Positions 55,056 through 63,772 of a stretch of 64,000 bases of DNA are shown here, piece by piece. Under the pieces are notes generated by a model, which was not told the DNA's origin, searched no databases, and saw only the letters and a list, made by a program, of their open reading frames with translations. The DNA lies in NCBI RefSeq assembly GCF_012911605.1, contig NZ_JAAMPT010000202.1:62001-126000 (forward strand), written 5' to 3'. Numbering within the stretch: the first letter of the stretch is position 1; each line of letters opens with the position of its first letter. The DNA comes from Flavobacterium solisilvae (GTDB taxonomy: Bacteria; Bacteroidota; Bacteroidia; Flavobacteriales; Flavobacteriaceae). The position numbers and the translations under genes were made by a program.

Positions 55056-55733
55056 TTATTCTTCTAATAAATCAGGACGACGATTTTTGGTATGTTCATA
55101 CGCCATGTCTTCGCGCCATTTGTCAATTTTAGCAAAATGTCCGCTGGTTAAAACTTCTGGAACTTTCCATCCTTTATAATCTGCCGGACGTGTATAAATT
55201 GGTCCCGAAAGTAATCCGTCTTGAAAACTATCTGTTAACGCCGAAGTTTCATCAGATAAAACGCCAGGAATTAATCGGATTAAAGCATCGCAAAGTACAA
55301 TAGCTCCAATTTCGCCACCAGAAAGTACATAATCGCCAATGGAAATTTCTTTGGTAATAAAATGGTCGCGAACGCGCTGATCAACACCTTTATAATGTCC
55401 GCAAAGAATGATAATGTTTTCATACATCGACATCGTGTTTGCCATTTTTTGGTTCAAGGTTTCACCATCGGGCGACATGTATATGATTTCGTCGTAATTT
55501 CTTTGAGATTTCAGATGAGAAATACAATCGTCAATAGGTTGTATCATCATTACCATTCCTGCGCCACCGCCAAATTGGTAATCGTCAACCGATTTTTGTT
55601 TATTGGTTGTGTAATCTCTTAAATTATGAAAATGAACTTCGACCAATCCTTTTTCAATGGCGCGTTTCATAATTGAACCTTCAAAAGGACTTCGTAATAA
55701 ATCGGGTAATATGGTGATAATGTCTATTCGCAT
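55056..55733 (-). CDS. trmD: tRNA (guanine-37-N1)-methyltransferase
   Basis: This 225-residue SPOUT methylase opens [21 protein letters not shown] and has [48 protein letters not shown] and [15 protein letters not shown], the TrmD signature. It methylates G37 of tRNA to prevent frameshifting. Its -7 box TATCTTTG ends 4 nt before the ATG, so the mRNA is probably leaderless. The upstream methyltransferase gene ends 16 bp away. Confidence 0.97.
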   Translation of the reverse strand: MRIDIITILPDLLRSPFEGSIMKRAIEKGLVEVHFHNLRDYTTNKQKSVDDYQFGGGAGMVMMIQPIDDCISHLKSQRNYDEIIYMSPDGETLNQKMANTMSMYENIIILCGHYKGVDQRVRDHFITKEISIGDYVLSGGEIGAIVLCDALIRLIPGVLSDETSALTDSFQDGLLSGPIYTRPADYKGWKVPEVLTSGHFAKIDKWREDMAYEHTKNRRPDLLEE

Positions 55734-55737
55734 TGGG

Positions 55738-55745
55738 CAAAGATA
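55738..55745 (-). promoter_or_regulatory. -7 box of trmD, suggests leaderless mRNA
   Basis: TATCTTTG on the minus strand, exact TAnnTTTG, ends 4 bp before the ATG complement at 55731-55733. Confidence 0.4.
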
Positions 55746-55749
55746 AGTT

Positions 55750-56550
55750 TTACTTTTTGGTTGCCAAAATGGAATACATCATCGGAATTTTATTCTTAAA
55801 ATGTTTTATTCTGAATTTATTTGGAGCAAATTCTTCGGTTTCGTTAAAGCAATTGTATGGCGAATAATCATGTTCGTTAAACTGATTTAGTTCCAAATTA
55901 TTGCTAATCAAAGCATTCAATATTTCCGAAATCGGATGGTTCCAGCTAATAGTTTTTGTAGTCACATTAGCTTCTTTATCAGCATAAGTTCCGTTTTCTA
56001 TTTCAATAATAGGTTCAATATTAAAGTAGCTGTAAAAAACATCTTTAAAATTATTATCATACATCCAAATTACAGGATGAAAATCGGCCATGATAAATTT
56101 TCCATCTGGTTTTAAGAAATGCGAAACAACTTTTGCCCATTTATCCAAATCAGGAAGCCAACCAATTGTACCATAACTTGTGAAAACAATATCAAATTTT
56201 TCATCCAAAACATTGATGCTTTCATAAACATCGGAACAAATAAATTTAGCATCAGCATTTAATTTTTCAGCAAATTCGGTAGCTTTTTCAATAGCTTTAT
56301 CCGATAAATCTACGCCTGTAACTTTTGCACCAAGTCGCGCTAACGAAATACTATCTTGACCAAAATGACATTGCAAATGCAAAATCTTTTTGCCCGAAAC
56401 ATCACCAAGAAGCTGTAATTCAATATCGTTTAATGTTGATTTTCCGTTAAGAAAACTTGTATTATCATAAAACTCCGATTCAACGTGGATTTCTGTTTTT
56501 TTGTTCCAAGTTGCCTTATTTAGTTCAATATAATTATCAGTGTTTTCCAT
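55750..56550 (-). CDS. Class I SAM-dependent methyltransferase
   Basis: This 266-residue protein shows the SAM-binding [31 protein letters not shown] pattern, then [10 protein letters not shown] and [17 protein letters not shown]. The substrate is unknown; the later part ([16 protein letters not shown]) resembles small-molecule methyltransferases. It has no membrane segment. It runs ahead of trmD with 16 bp between, but trmD seems to have its own box. Confidence 0.9.
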   Translation of the reverse strand: MENTDNYIELNKATWNKKTEIHVESEFYDNTSFLNGKSTLNDIELQLLGDVSGKKILHLQCHFGQDSISLARLGAKVTGVDLSDKAIEKATEFAEKLNADAKFICSDVYESINVLDEKFDIVFTSYGTIGWLPDLDKWAKVVSHFLKPDGKFIMADFHPVIWMYDNNFKDVFYSYFNIEPIIEIENGTYADKEANVTTKTISWNHPISEILNALISNNLELNQFNEHDYSPYNCFNETEEFAPNKFRIKHFKNKIPMMYSILATKK

Positions 56551-56612
56551 TTTCGTTTTATTTAGAAATCAAATGTAGTTCAAAGCCAATAGTTTCTCAA
56601 TGTTTTTATTCG

Positions 56613-56620
56613 TAAATTTG
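56613..56620 (+). promoter_or_regulatory. -7 box of cyclophilin-FKBP fusion gene
   Basis: TAAATTTG, exact TAnnTTTG, 25 bp before the ATG at 56646. Confidence 0.5.
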
Positions 56621-56645
56621 CACGAAATTTTTAAAAAGCAATAAA

Positions 56646-57578
56646 ATGGAAAACGGAATATACGCTAAATTCAACACTTCCAAAGGTTCGATTTTAGTAA
56701 AATTAACACACGATTTAACGCCTGGAACTGTTGGAAACTTCGTTGGATTAGCCGAAGGACAATTGGAAAATTCAGCCAAACCAATGGGAAAACCTTATTA
56801 TGATGGATTAAAATTCCACAGAGTAATTCCTGATTTTATGATTCAAGGTGGTTGTCCACAAGGAATTGGTTCTGGCGGACCAGGTTATAACTTTGACGAC
56901 GAATTTCATCCAACATTAAAACACGATAAACCAGGTGTTTTGTCTATGGCAAATGCTGGTCCAGGAACAAACGGTTCGCAGTTTTTTATTACTCATGTTC
57001 CAACGAATTGGTTAGACGGAAAACACACAGTTTTTGGTCATGTTGTTGAAGGTCAAGATGTTGTTGACGCTGTTGCTCAAGGTGATTTAATCGAAAATAT
57101 CGAAATTGTTAGAGTAGGCGATGAAGCTCAAAAATGGAATGCTATCGAAGCATTTAGAACTTTTGAAGGTTCAAGATTAAAAAGAATTGAGGAAGCAAAG
57201 AAGCAAGCTGAAGAAGCTATGGAAAAATTAGCGGCTGGTTTTGAAAAAACAGAAAGCGGTTTACGTTATAAATTCATTCAAAAAGGAAACGGAAAACAAG
57301 CTGAAAAAGGAAAAACAGTTTCTGTTCATTACACAGGACAATTGGATAACGGAAAAACATTTGATTCGTCTTATCCAAGAAAAAAACCAATCGAATTTCC
57401 TCTAGGAAAAGGTCATGTAATTGAAGGTTGGGATGAAGGAATTGCTTTGTTGCAAGTTGGCGATAAAGCTCGTTTTGTAATTCCATCTTATTTAGGATAT
57501 GGTTCGGCTGGTGCTGGAGGTGTAATCCCACCAAATGCAACTTTAATTTTTGATGTAGAATTGATGGATGTTAAATAA
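56646..57578 (+). CDS. Cyclophilin-FKBP fusion peptidylprolyl isomerase
   Basis: This 310-residue protein combines two isomerase families. The cyclophilin domain (about 1-158) has [37 protein letters not shown] and [11 protein letters not shown] helical linker (about 165-200, [20 protein letters not shown]) leads to an FKBP domain (about 205-310) with [42 protein letters not shown] and [16 protein letters not shown]. It lacks a signal peptide, so it should be cytoplasmic. Such dual immunophilins are known from Flavobacterium relatives. They catalyse proline cis-trans isomerisation. A terminator follows. Confidence 0.95.
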   Translation: MENGIYAKFNTSKGSILVKLTHDLTPGTVGNFVGLAEGQLENSAKPMGKPYYDGLKFHRVIPDFMIQGGCPQGIGSGGPGYNFDDEFHPTLKHDKPGVLSMANAGPGTNGSQFFITHVPTNWLDGKHTVFGHVVEGQDVVDAVAQGDLIENIEIVRVGDEAQKWNAIEAFRTFEGSRLKRIEEAKKQAEEAMEKLAAGFEKTESGLRYKFIQKGNGKQAEKGKTVSVHYTGQLDNGKTFDSSYPRKKPIEFPLGKGHVIEGWDEGIALLQVGDKARFVIPSYLGYGSAGAGGVIPPNATLIFDVELMDVK

Positions 57579-57606
57579 TATTAAATTAATTTTAACTTAA
57601 TAAATT

Positions 57607-57637
57607 AACCTGATAGCATTTCTATCGGGTTTTTTTA
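57607..57637 (+). terminator. Terminator of cyclophilin-FKBP gene
   Basis: AACCTGATAG (57607-57616) and CTATCGGGTT (57622-57631) pair with one G-U, followed by seven T. Confidence 0.85.
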
Positions 57638-57670
57638 TAGTTTTACTTCAACCAATAAATCAAACCATAT

Positions 57671-57982
57671 ATGAAATTAAAAATTACATTACTAGCAATT
57701 CTTTCTGTGATTATTTACTCATGTGCTTCAAAATCAAGCATTCCAACAGAAGTTGCTAAAAAAGAAGAATCAAAAGAAGTAGTTGTTGCAACGGTTTTAA
57801 CTCCAGAATTAATGGAAGGAAAAACGCTATATGAAAACAATTGTGGAAAATGTCACGATTTGTATGATACCAAAGCTTTTTCGGCAGAAAAGTGGAAACC
57901 AATCGTAGAAGACATGCGAAAAAAAGCCCGCCTTTCGGAAGCTGACGGATTAAAGATTTTCAATTATGTAGCGATGCAATAA
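57671..57982 (+). CDS. Small c-type cytochrome lipoprotein
   Basis: This 103-residue protein has a lipobox (IIYSC at about 18), a linker, and one haem-binding CGKCHDLYD (CxxCH at about 58-62), then EKWKPIVEDMRKKARLSEADGLKIFNYV with a candidate distal Met near the N-terminal of the helix (DMRKKA). It is a membrane-anchored monohaem cytochrome c, likely an electron carrier for respiration. It has its own terminator. Confidence 0.92.
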   Translation: MKLKITLLAILSVIIYSCASKSSIPTEVAKKEESKEVVVATVLTPELMEGKTLYENNCGKCHDLYDTKAFSAEKWKPIVEDMRKKARLSEADGLKIFNYVAMQ

Positions 57983-57985
57983 TAT

Positions 57986-58016
57986 AAAAACTCCCGAAAT
58001 TTTCGGGAGTTTTTTG
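57986..58016. terminator. Bidirectional terminator between cytochrome and glgC
   Basis: ACTCCCGAAA and TTTCGGGAGT form a near-palindromic stem with A-runs before and T-runs after, serving both convergent genes. Confidence 0.85.
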
Positions 58017-58017
58017 T

Positions 58018-59289
58018 TTAAACAGTAAAACCATCAGGTAAAATTGCGCCTTTTTTGACGACGATAATTCCGTCTTTTATAGTATATAAATTAGTGTTAG
58101 TATCAGCTAAATGTTTTCCACCATTTAGTCGAACATCATTGCCAATTCTACAGTTTTTATCTACAATTGTATTGCTAATAAAACAGCGTTCGCCAATACC
58201 AATATTGATAATTTGGTGTTCATTATTAGTTTTGATTTCTTCTAAATTTTGATAATAATCGTTACCCATAAGATAGGAATCAATAATGGTTGAACCATAA
58301 CCAATTCGGCTTCTAATTCCAATAACCGAATGTTCAATTGTGGAACCATTAATAATACAACCTTCAGCTATAACCGATTTGTCAACCGTTGATGCACCCG
58401 TAATTTTTGATGGAGGCAAAACCCTTGCACGCGTATAAATTTTACTGGAATTATCAAATAAATTAAACTTCGGAATATCATCGGTTAGACCTAAATTGGC
58501 TTCAAAAAACGAATCGATGTTTCCAATATCAGTCCAATAACCTTCATATTGATAACTGAGAATTTTTTGCTTACCAATAGCTTGCGGAATGATTTCTTTA
58601 CCAAAATCTTTTGTTTCAGGATTTTTCATCAATTCTACCAATAAATCTCGATTGAAAATATAAATTCCCATTGATGCTAAATAATGTTTTCCTTCGGCTT
58701 TGGATTCGTCACTAACTTCTGATGTCCATTGAGGTAACAAATCCGCTTTTGGTTTTTCAATAAACGAAGTAATAAAATTTTCCGCATCGGTTTTCAAAAT
58801 TCCAAATTCGGGAGCTTCTTTTGCCGTTACAGGTAAGGTTGCAATAGAAATTGTTGCGCCAGAATCATGATGCGCTTTTATCATTTCATTAAAATCCATT
58901 TGATACAATTGATCGCCAGAAAGTATCAAGGCATAATCAAAATCATGGTTTAGGAAATGTGTCATGCATTGTCTTACAGCATCGGCCGTTCCTTGAAACC
59001 ACGTTGGATTATCAGGTGTTTGTTCGGCTGCAAGAATATCGACAAAAGCCGTACTAAAATGACTAAAATGATAGGTGTTTTTGATGTGTTGGTTTAGCGA
59101 AGCTGAATTAAATTGCGTCAAAACAAACATTCGTTTAATATCGGAATTGATACAATTGGAAATTGGAATATCTACCAAACGGTATTTTCCGGCAATGGGA
59201 ACAGCTGGTTTTGAACGACTTTCGGTTAATGGCGCTAATCTTGAACCTTGTCCGCCGCCAAGAATAATGGCTAAAGTTGATTTATTCAT
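58018..59289 (-). CDS. glgC: Glucose-1-phosphate adenylyltransferase
   Basis: This 423-residue protein has the nucleotidyltransferase motif LGGGQGSRLAPLTESRSKPAVP, YALILSGDQLYQMDF, SMGIYIFNRDLL and a C-terminal left-handed beta-helix (VIAEGCIINGSTIEHSVIGIRSRIG). It makes ADP-glucose for glycogen synthesis. It follows glgA by 21 bp in one operon; glgB is not in the window. Confidence 0.96.
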   Translation of the reverse strand: MNKSTLAIILGGGQGSRLAPLTESRSKPAVPIAGKYRLVDIPISNCINSDIKRMFVLTQFNSASLNQHIKNTYHFSHFSTAFVDILAAEQTPDNPTWFQGTADAVRQCMTHFLNHDFDYALILSGDQLYQMDFNEMIKAHHDSGATISIATLPVTAKEAPEFGILKTDAENFITSFIEKPKADLLPQWTSEVSDESKAEGKHYLASMGIYIFNRDLLVELMKNPETKDFGKEIIPQAIGKQKILSYQYEGYWTDIGNIDSFFEANLGLTDDIPKFNLFDNSSKIYTRARVLPPSKITGASTVDKSVIAEGCIINGSTIEHSVIGIRSRIGYGSTIIDSYLMGNDYYQNLEEIKTNNEHQIINIGIGERCFISNTIVDKNCRIGNDVRLNGGKHLADTNTNLYTIKDGIIVVKKGAILPDGFTV

Positions 59290-59310
59290 AATGTTTTGGA
59301 ATTGATGCTG

Positions 59311-60537
59311 TTATGCTTTTTCTTTTTCAAATCGATTGATTATTTCTTGGTAATAATTAAATGTGGTTTTGGCGATGGATTCCCAACTGAATTTTTCTAA
59401 AACTCGTTGTCTTCCAGCTTTTCCCATTGTTTTAGCCAAGTTTTCATCGGCTAATAAACGATTGATTTTTTCGGCAAAACTTTTTTGAAATACTTCTGGA
59501 TTTTTTGGATTAAAATCAGTTCTTGAAACACTTTCCAACGGAATTAAATAACCGGTTTCGTCTTCAATTATAATTTCGGGAATTCCACCAACAGCACTTC
59601 CAACCACTGGCGTTTCACACGACATAGCTTCGAGATTGATAATGCCAAACGGTTCATAAAGCGATGGACAAGCAAAAACTCGCGCATGACTGTACAAAAC
59701 CTTGATTTTTTCTCTGGGCAACATTTCTGAAATCAAAATAACACCATCGCGATTTGATTTTAGTTTAGAAATTAATTGTTCGGTTTCTGCTGCAATTTCT
59801 GGAGTATCTGGTGCGCCAGCACAAAGTACGATTTGACAATTTTGGTCAAAATATTGTGCCGCTTCAATGAGTTGTGAAATTCCTTTTTGACGTGTAATTC
59901 TACCAACAAAAAGTACAAACGGAACATCAGGATTTATGCCTAATTCAACTAATAAATTATTGTCAAACGTTGGTTTATAGAACTCAGGATCAATTCCGTT
60001 GTGAATTACCGTAACTTTTTCGGGAGAAACGCCATAGGCTTCAACGACGTCGGTTTTCATTTGTTCGCTAACAGCAATAATTCCGTCAGCTGTGTTGTAT
60101 GCGTGATTTTCAATCCATCGAGAAAGGAAAAAACCGTTGCCGAGTTGTTCCACTTTCCATGGTCGATGCGTTTCTAAACTATGCGTGGTTAAAATTAATG
60201 GCGATTGCACTAATTCTCTAGAAAAAATTCCGGCCAAATGTGTGTACCAAGTATGGCAATGAATAACATCAGCTTCTAAGGTATGTTGCGACATTTCTAC
60301 ATTTCGGCTCAGGTTTTGAAACATTTTAATGTGCGGATTTTTGTCATCATCCATTACGTTTAATGAAGGATTAATTCCCAATACATTCATTCCATCGGTT
60401 TGCTCAGCTTGATTTCCAAAACATCTTACTTCAACATGGACAAGTTTCTTTAACTCGTGGCTCAAAAAATCAATATGAACTCCTGCGCCACCATAAATAT
60501 TGGGTGGAAATTCATTGGTAAAAAGTGCTATTTTCAT
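59311..60537 (-). CDS. glgA: Glycogen synthase (GT4-fold, ADP-glucose/UDP-glucose type)
   Basis: From the ATG complement at 60535-60537 it codes 408 residues (MKIALFTNEFPPNIYGGAGV). An in-frame ATG at 60630 would add 31 residues not seen in the family. Motifs: YGGAGVHIDFLSHEL, HTWYTHLAG, TVIHNGIDPEFYKP, LFVGRITRQKGISQLIEAA, PSLYEPFGIINLEAMSCETPVVGSAVGGIPEII. It resembles the actinobacterial GlgA/GlgM type of GT4. It extends alpha-1,4-glucan using nucleotide-glucose from GlgC. Confidence 0.9.
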   Translation of the reverse strand: MKIALFTNEFPPNIYGGAGVHIDFLSHELKKLVHVEVRCFGNQAEQTDGMNVLGINPSLNVMDDDKNPHIKMFQNLSRNVEMSQHTLEADVIHCHTWYTHLAGIFSRELVQSPLILTTHSLETHRPWKVEQLGNGFFLSRWIENHAYNTADGIIAVSEQMKTDVVEAYGVSPEKVTVIHNGIDPEFYKPTFDNNLLVELGINPDVPFVLFVGRITRQKGISQLIEAAQYFDQNCQIVLCAGAPDTPEIAAETEQLISKLKSNRDGVILISEMLPREKIKVLYSHARVFACPSLYEPFGIINLEAMSCETPVVGSAVGGIPEIIIEDETGYLIPLESVSRTDFNPKNPEVFQKSFAEKINRLLADENLAKTMGKAGRQRVLEKFSWESIAKTTFNYYQEIINRFEKEKA

Positions 60538-60731
60538 ATGTAGATAATATTTTTTTAAAAGGTCATATGGTATCGCTTTATCTTCATAGGTGTTTGTTTG
60601 CAACAAACTTGATTTTAATGGCGATTTCATACTGAAAACATAAAAAGGTTTACTATATTGTATCAGAAAATCTAAATGTACAAAAAAGTATTGGGTTTTA
60701 TGTTAAAAACTAATTAGAAAAAGATTATAAA

Positions 60732-61082
60732 ATGAGTGCAATTGAAACGCCATTGCAATGGTCAGAATTTGAAAGAGTAGAAATGCGTATTGGAACCATT
60801 TTGGAAGTAAATGATTTTCCCGAAGCGAGAAAACCTGCTTTTCAGTTGCTGATTGATTTTGGTTCAGAAATTGGAATAAAAAAAACTTCGGCACAAATTA
60901 CAAAAAGATATGCCAAAGTTGATTTAATTGGGAAACAAATTGTTGCCGTTGTCAATTTTCCAAAGAAACAAATTGGAACATTTATGAGCGAATGTTTGGT
61001 TTTGGGTTCTGTCGGAGCAGAAAATGATATTGTTTTGTTGACTTCGGATATAAAAGTTGAAAATGGACTGAGAATTGGTTAG
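60732..61082 (+). CDS. CsaA-type tRNA-binding domain protein
   Basis: This 116-residue OB-fold protein opens with ETPLQWSEFERVEMRIGTILEVNDFPEARKPAFQLLIDFG and has TKRYAKVDLIGKQIVAVVNFPKKQIG, then SECLVLGS. This matches CsaA, a chaperone-like tRNA-binding protein related to the C-terminal domain of MetRS. It is single-domain. It converges on a small minus-strand membrane protein gene with which it overlaps by 4 bp. Confidence 0.92.
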   Translation: MSAIETPLQWSEFERVEMRIGTILEVNDFPEARKPAFQLLIDFGSEIGIKKTSAQITKRYAKVDLIGKQIVAVVNFPKKQIGTFMSECLVLGSVGAENDIVLLTSDIKVENGLRIG

Positions 61083-61300
61083 TTGTTCTGTCTATTTTTT
61101 CTTTTTTGTGCCATATACATATTAAAAACTGATAAAAGAATAAAAAGCATTGGAACTATAAAGTAACTTTTTCGTTCATCCATTGAGTTTTCGGCTTTGG
61201 CAACTTGGTAATTTTCATAAATGATGTAAATCCAAAAAGCAATACAAATCGAATTGATAATGATGCTGTGCTTGTTTAGAAACGCTAGAATTTTTTGCAT
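61079..61300 (-). CDS. Small membrane protein of unknown function
   Basis: This 73-residue protein has two transmembrane helices (about 10-30 and 48-65) with a polar loop (VAKAENSMDERKS) and a basic tail (QKRKNRQNN). I recognise no family. It overlaps the csaA-like gene by 4 bp in convergent orientation and follows the PUR gene in the same direction. Confidence 0.6.
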   Translation of the reverse strand: MQKILAFLNKHSIIINSICIAFWIYIIYENYQVAKAENSMDERKSYFIVPMLFILLSVFNMYMAQKRKNRQNN

Positions 61301-61312
61301 AATAAAAAGTTG

Positions 61313-61347
61313 AAAAAAAAGCCCAAAAATTACTATTTTGGGCTTTT
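61313..61347 (-). terminator. Terminator of PUR-protein gene
   Basis: AAAAGCCCAAAA (61317-61328) and TTTTGGGCTTTT (61336-61347) form a perfect 12-bp stem. The minus strand continues with a U-run (complement of 61313-61320). Confidence 0.85.
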
Positions 61348-61364
61348 GTAGTTAAATTTATATT

Positions 61365-61742
61365 TTAAATATCGTCAAAATCAATATCGGTAAAACTTTT
61401 TTCAGAAGCGGTGGTTTCGCTTGTAGTTTCTTGATAATATTCTTTTTTGAAGTCTTTTTGGTGTCTTTCAGAAATTACTTCTTCGCCTTTTTGATTTAAA
61501 ACATAGGACGTCATTTCGCCTAATATTTCAGTAAATGCTGCAAAATCTTCTTTGTACAAATAGATTTTGTGTTTTTTGAAATGAAACGATCCATCTTCTT
61601 CTGTAAATTTTTTACTTTCAGTAATGGTTACATAATAATCATCGGCTTTTGTGGCTCTTACATCAAAGAAATAAGTTCTTCTTCCTGCTCTTAAAACTTT
61701 AGAAAAAATTTCATCTTTTTCTAACATATCATTTTCTCTCAT
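61365..61742 (-). CDS. DUF3276 / PUR-family nucleic-acid-binding protein
   Basis: From the ATG complement at 61740-61742 it codes 125 residues (MRENDMLEKDEIFSKVLRAG). A TTG start at 61781 would add 13 residues. Motifs: RTYFFDVRATKADDYYVTITESKK, SFHFKKHKIYLYKEDFAAF, the PUR-repeat pattern. Bacterial PUR proteins bind single-stranded nucleic acids. The acidic tail (TASEKSFTDIDFDDI) is typical of flavobacterial members. Confidence 0.93.
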   Translation of the reverse strand: MRENDMLEKDEIFSKVLRAGRRTYFFDVRATKADDYYVTITESKKFTEEDGSFHFKKHKIYLYKEDFAAFTEILGEMTSYVLNQKGEEVISERHQKDFKKEYYQETTSETTASEKSFTDIDFDDI

Positions 61743-61812
61743 ATTCTTTCGGTCAATTAATTGTGTTTCTGTATTGTTCAAAAATGGTAAATTTTTTGTT
61801 ACAAAGCAACAT

Positions 61813-63570
61813 TTAATTTAATTCTTTTTCCGAAAGTTGTTTCAAATACAGCTCAGCATAATAACCTTCTTGGTTTATTAATTGATTATGAGAACCTTCT
61901 TGGATAATTTTTCCTTCGTCGAGAATAATGATTTTATCCGCATTTTTTGCAGATGAAACTCTGTGGCTAACAATAATTGTAGTTTTATTTTTAGAAATTT
62001 GAAGTAAGTTGTTCAAAATTTGTTCTTCGGTTTCAGTATCAACAGCCGATAAACAATCGTCAAAAAGGAGAATTTCAGGATTTTTGATAATTGCTCTTGC
62101 AATAGAAACACGCTGTTTTTGTCCACCAGAAAGTGTAATTCCTCTTTCGCCAAGAACGGTTTCATATTGGTTGTTGAAATTCATGATATTATCGTGAACC
62201 ACGGCTTGTTTTGCAGCAGTAAATACTTCTTCATCACTAGCGTTTTCTTTTCCAAATTTGATATTATTCTTTATACTATCTGAAAAAAGAAAAGCATCTT
62301 GCGGAACAATTCCGATGCTGTTTCGTAAATCATATAAATTGACTTGGTCGATATTTTTTCCGTCAATTAAAATAGTACCATTTTTGATGTCATACATTCT
62401 AGTGATTAACGAAAGTAATGTTGATTTTCCTGAACCTGTTTTGCCTAAAATAGCCAAAGTTTCTCCTTTTTTAATGGTAAACGAAATGTTATCCAATGCT
62501 GTGATTTCGGTATCTTCATAGGTAAAAGTCACGTTTTTAAATTGAATTTCACCATTAATGATTGAGTTTTCGGTGGTTTTATTTTTAATTTCGGGTTGCA
62601 CTTTCAGGAATTCGTTAATTCTTTTTTGAGATGCTTCGGCTTCTTGAACCAATGATGAAACCCAACCAATAGAAGCAACTGGCCAAGTTAACATGTTTAC
62701 GTAAAGAATAAATTCAGCAATAGTTCCGATGCTTTTTATTGTTCCGTCAATATACATCATTCCACCGAAGTAGATAACCACCAAATTGCTAACTCCAATC
62801 AATGCAATCATCAACGGACCGAAAAGCGATTGTACTTTAGCCAAACTCATACTTTTGGTTTTACTTTCGTTAGCCAAATCGACCATGTTTTTTTGGTATT
62901 GATTTTCTAATGCATAGGCTTTAACCACTCGAACACCAGAGAAAATTTCTTGGGTAAAACTGGAAATTTTGGATAGATATTGTTGGAAAGTTGTGCTTCT
63001 AACGTTGATTTCAGTACTAAGTTTGAAAATGATATACGACAATAATGGTAAAGGCAAAATAGTATATAATGTTAATCTTGGCGAAACATTATACATATAG
63101 ATAATTACAATTGCAAAACGAATTACAGTATTGATTGTGTACATTACCGCTGGACCAACATACATTCTTACTTTAGAAACGTCTTCGCTAATTCGGCTCA
63201 TTAAATCGCCAGTTCTATTGCGTTTATAGAAGTTTTGGTCTAATTCCTCATAATGTTTGAAGACTTCATTTTTTAGGTCAAATTCCACGTGACGCGACAT
63301 TACAATTAGCGTTTGACGCATCAAAAAAGTCAAAACTCCAGCAATCAAAGTCGTTCCAATAATTAAAAGAATGTTATTGATTAATTCCGACTTTATTACA
63401 TCAGTTCCAACGTTATTTTTATTGAATTCTTCAATAGCTTTAAACGAACTGCTGATTAACTTTGGAGTAAACAGCGAAAAAATTTGTGCAACTATTGTAA
63501 TAAAAATACCTAAAAGGAAGTGGTATTTATATTTGATAAAATATTTATTGAGATATTGAAGTTCTTTCAT
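61813..63570 (-). CDS. ABC exporter, MsbA-like (permease-ATPase fusion)
   Basis: This 585-residue protein has six TM helices in residues about 18-315 and an ATPase domain (about 335-585) with Walker A LGKTGSGKSTLL, a Q-loop VPQDAFLF, signature LSGGQKQRV and Walker B EILLFDDCLSAVD (DD in place of DE at the catalytic Glu). The Asp-for-Glu change may slow hydrolysis and suggests a degenerate site of a heterodimeric exporter. Substrate may be lipid or drug. No partner gene is adjacent. Confidence 0.92.
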   Translation of the reverse strand: MKELQYLNKYFIKYKYHFLLGIFITIVAQIFSLFTPKLISSSFKAIEEFNKNNVGTDVIKSELINNILLIIGTTLIAGVLTFLMRQTLIVMSRHVEFDLKNEVFKHYEELDQNFYKRNRTGDLMSRISEDVSKVRMYVGPAVMYTINTVIRFAIVIIYMYNVSPRLTLYTILPLPLLSYIIFKLSTEINVRSTTFQQYLSKISSFTQEIFSGVRVVKAYALENQYQKNMVDLANESKTKSMSLAKVQSLFGPLMIALIGVSNLVVIYFGGMMYIDGTIKSIGTIAEFILYVNMLTWPVASIGWVSSLVQEAEASQKRINEFLKVQPEIKNKTTENSIINGEIQFKNVTFTYEDTEITALDNISFTIKKGETLAILGKTGSGKSTLLSLITRMYDIKNGTILIDGKNIDQVNLYDLRNSIGIVPQDAFLFSDSIKNNIKFGKENASDEEVFTAAKQAVVHDNIMNFNNQYETVLGERGITLSGGQKQRVSIARAIIKNPEILLFDDCLSAVDTETEEQILNNLLQISKNKTTIIVSHRVSSAKNADKIIILDEGKIIQEGSHNQLINQEGYYAELYLKQLSEKELN

Positions 63571-63716
63571 TTTTTTATGGCGAAAATCTACTAAAATTAA
63601 TTAAAAACAGTTAAAATTTTATTAAAAATAAAAATATTAAATTCACATTTAAAGTTTATTTTACTAACAAATTCATAATTATTGTCGATATGAATGCATT
63701 TTATTGAATAAAACAC

Positions 63717-63724
63717 TAAATTTG
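63717..63724 (+). promoter_or_regulatory. -7 box of leucine-dehydrogenase-type gene
   Basis: TAAATTTG, exact TAnnTTTG, 48 bp before the ATG at 63773. Confidence 0.45.
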
Positions 63725-63772
63725 CGTATAGTTTTTAGGAAAAACTAAAAATACCAATTAAATTTTATTTTT

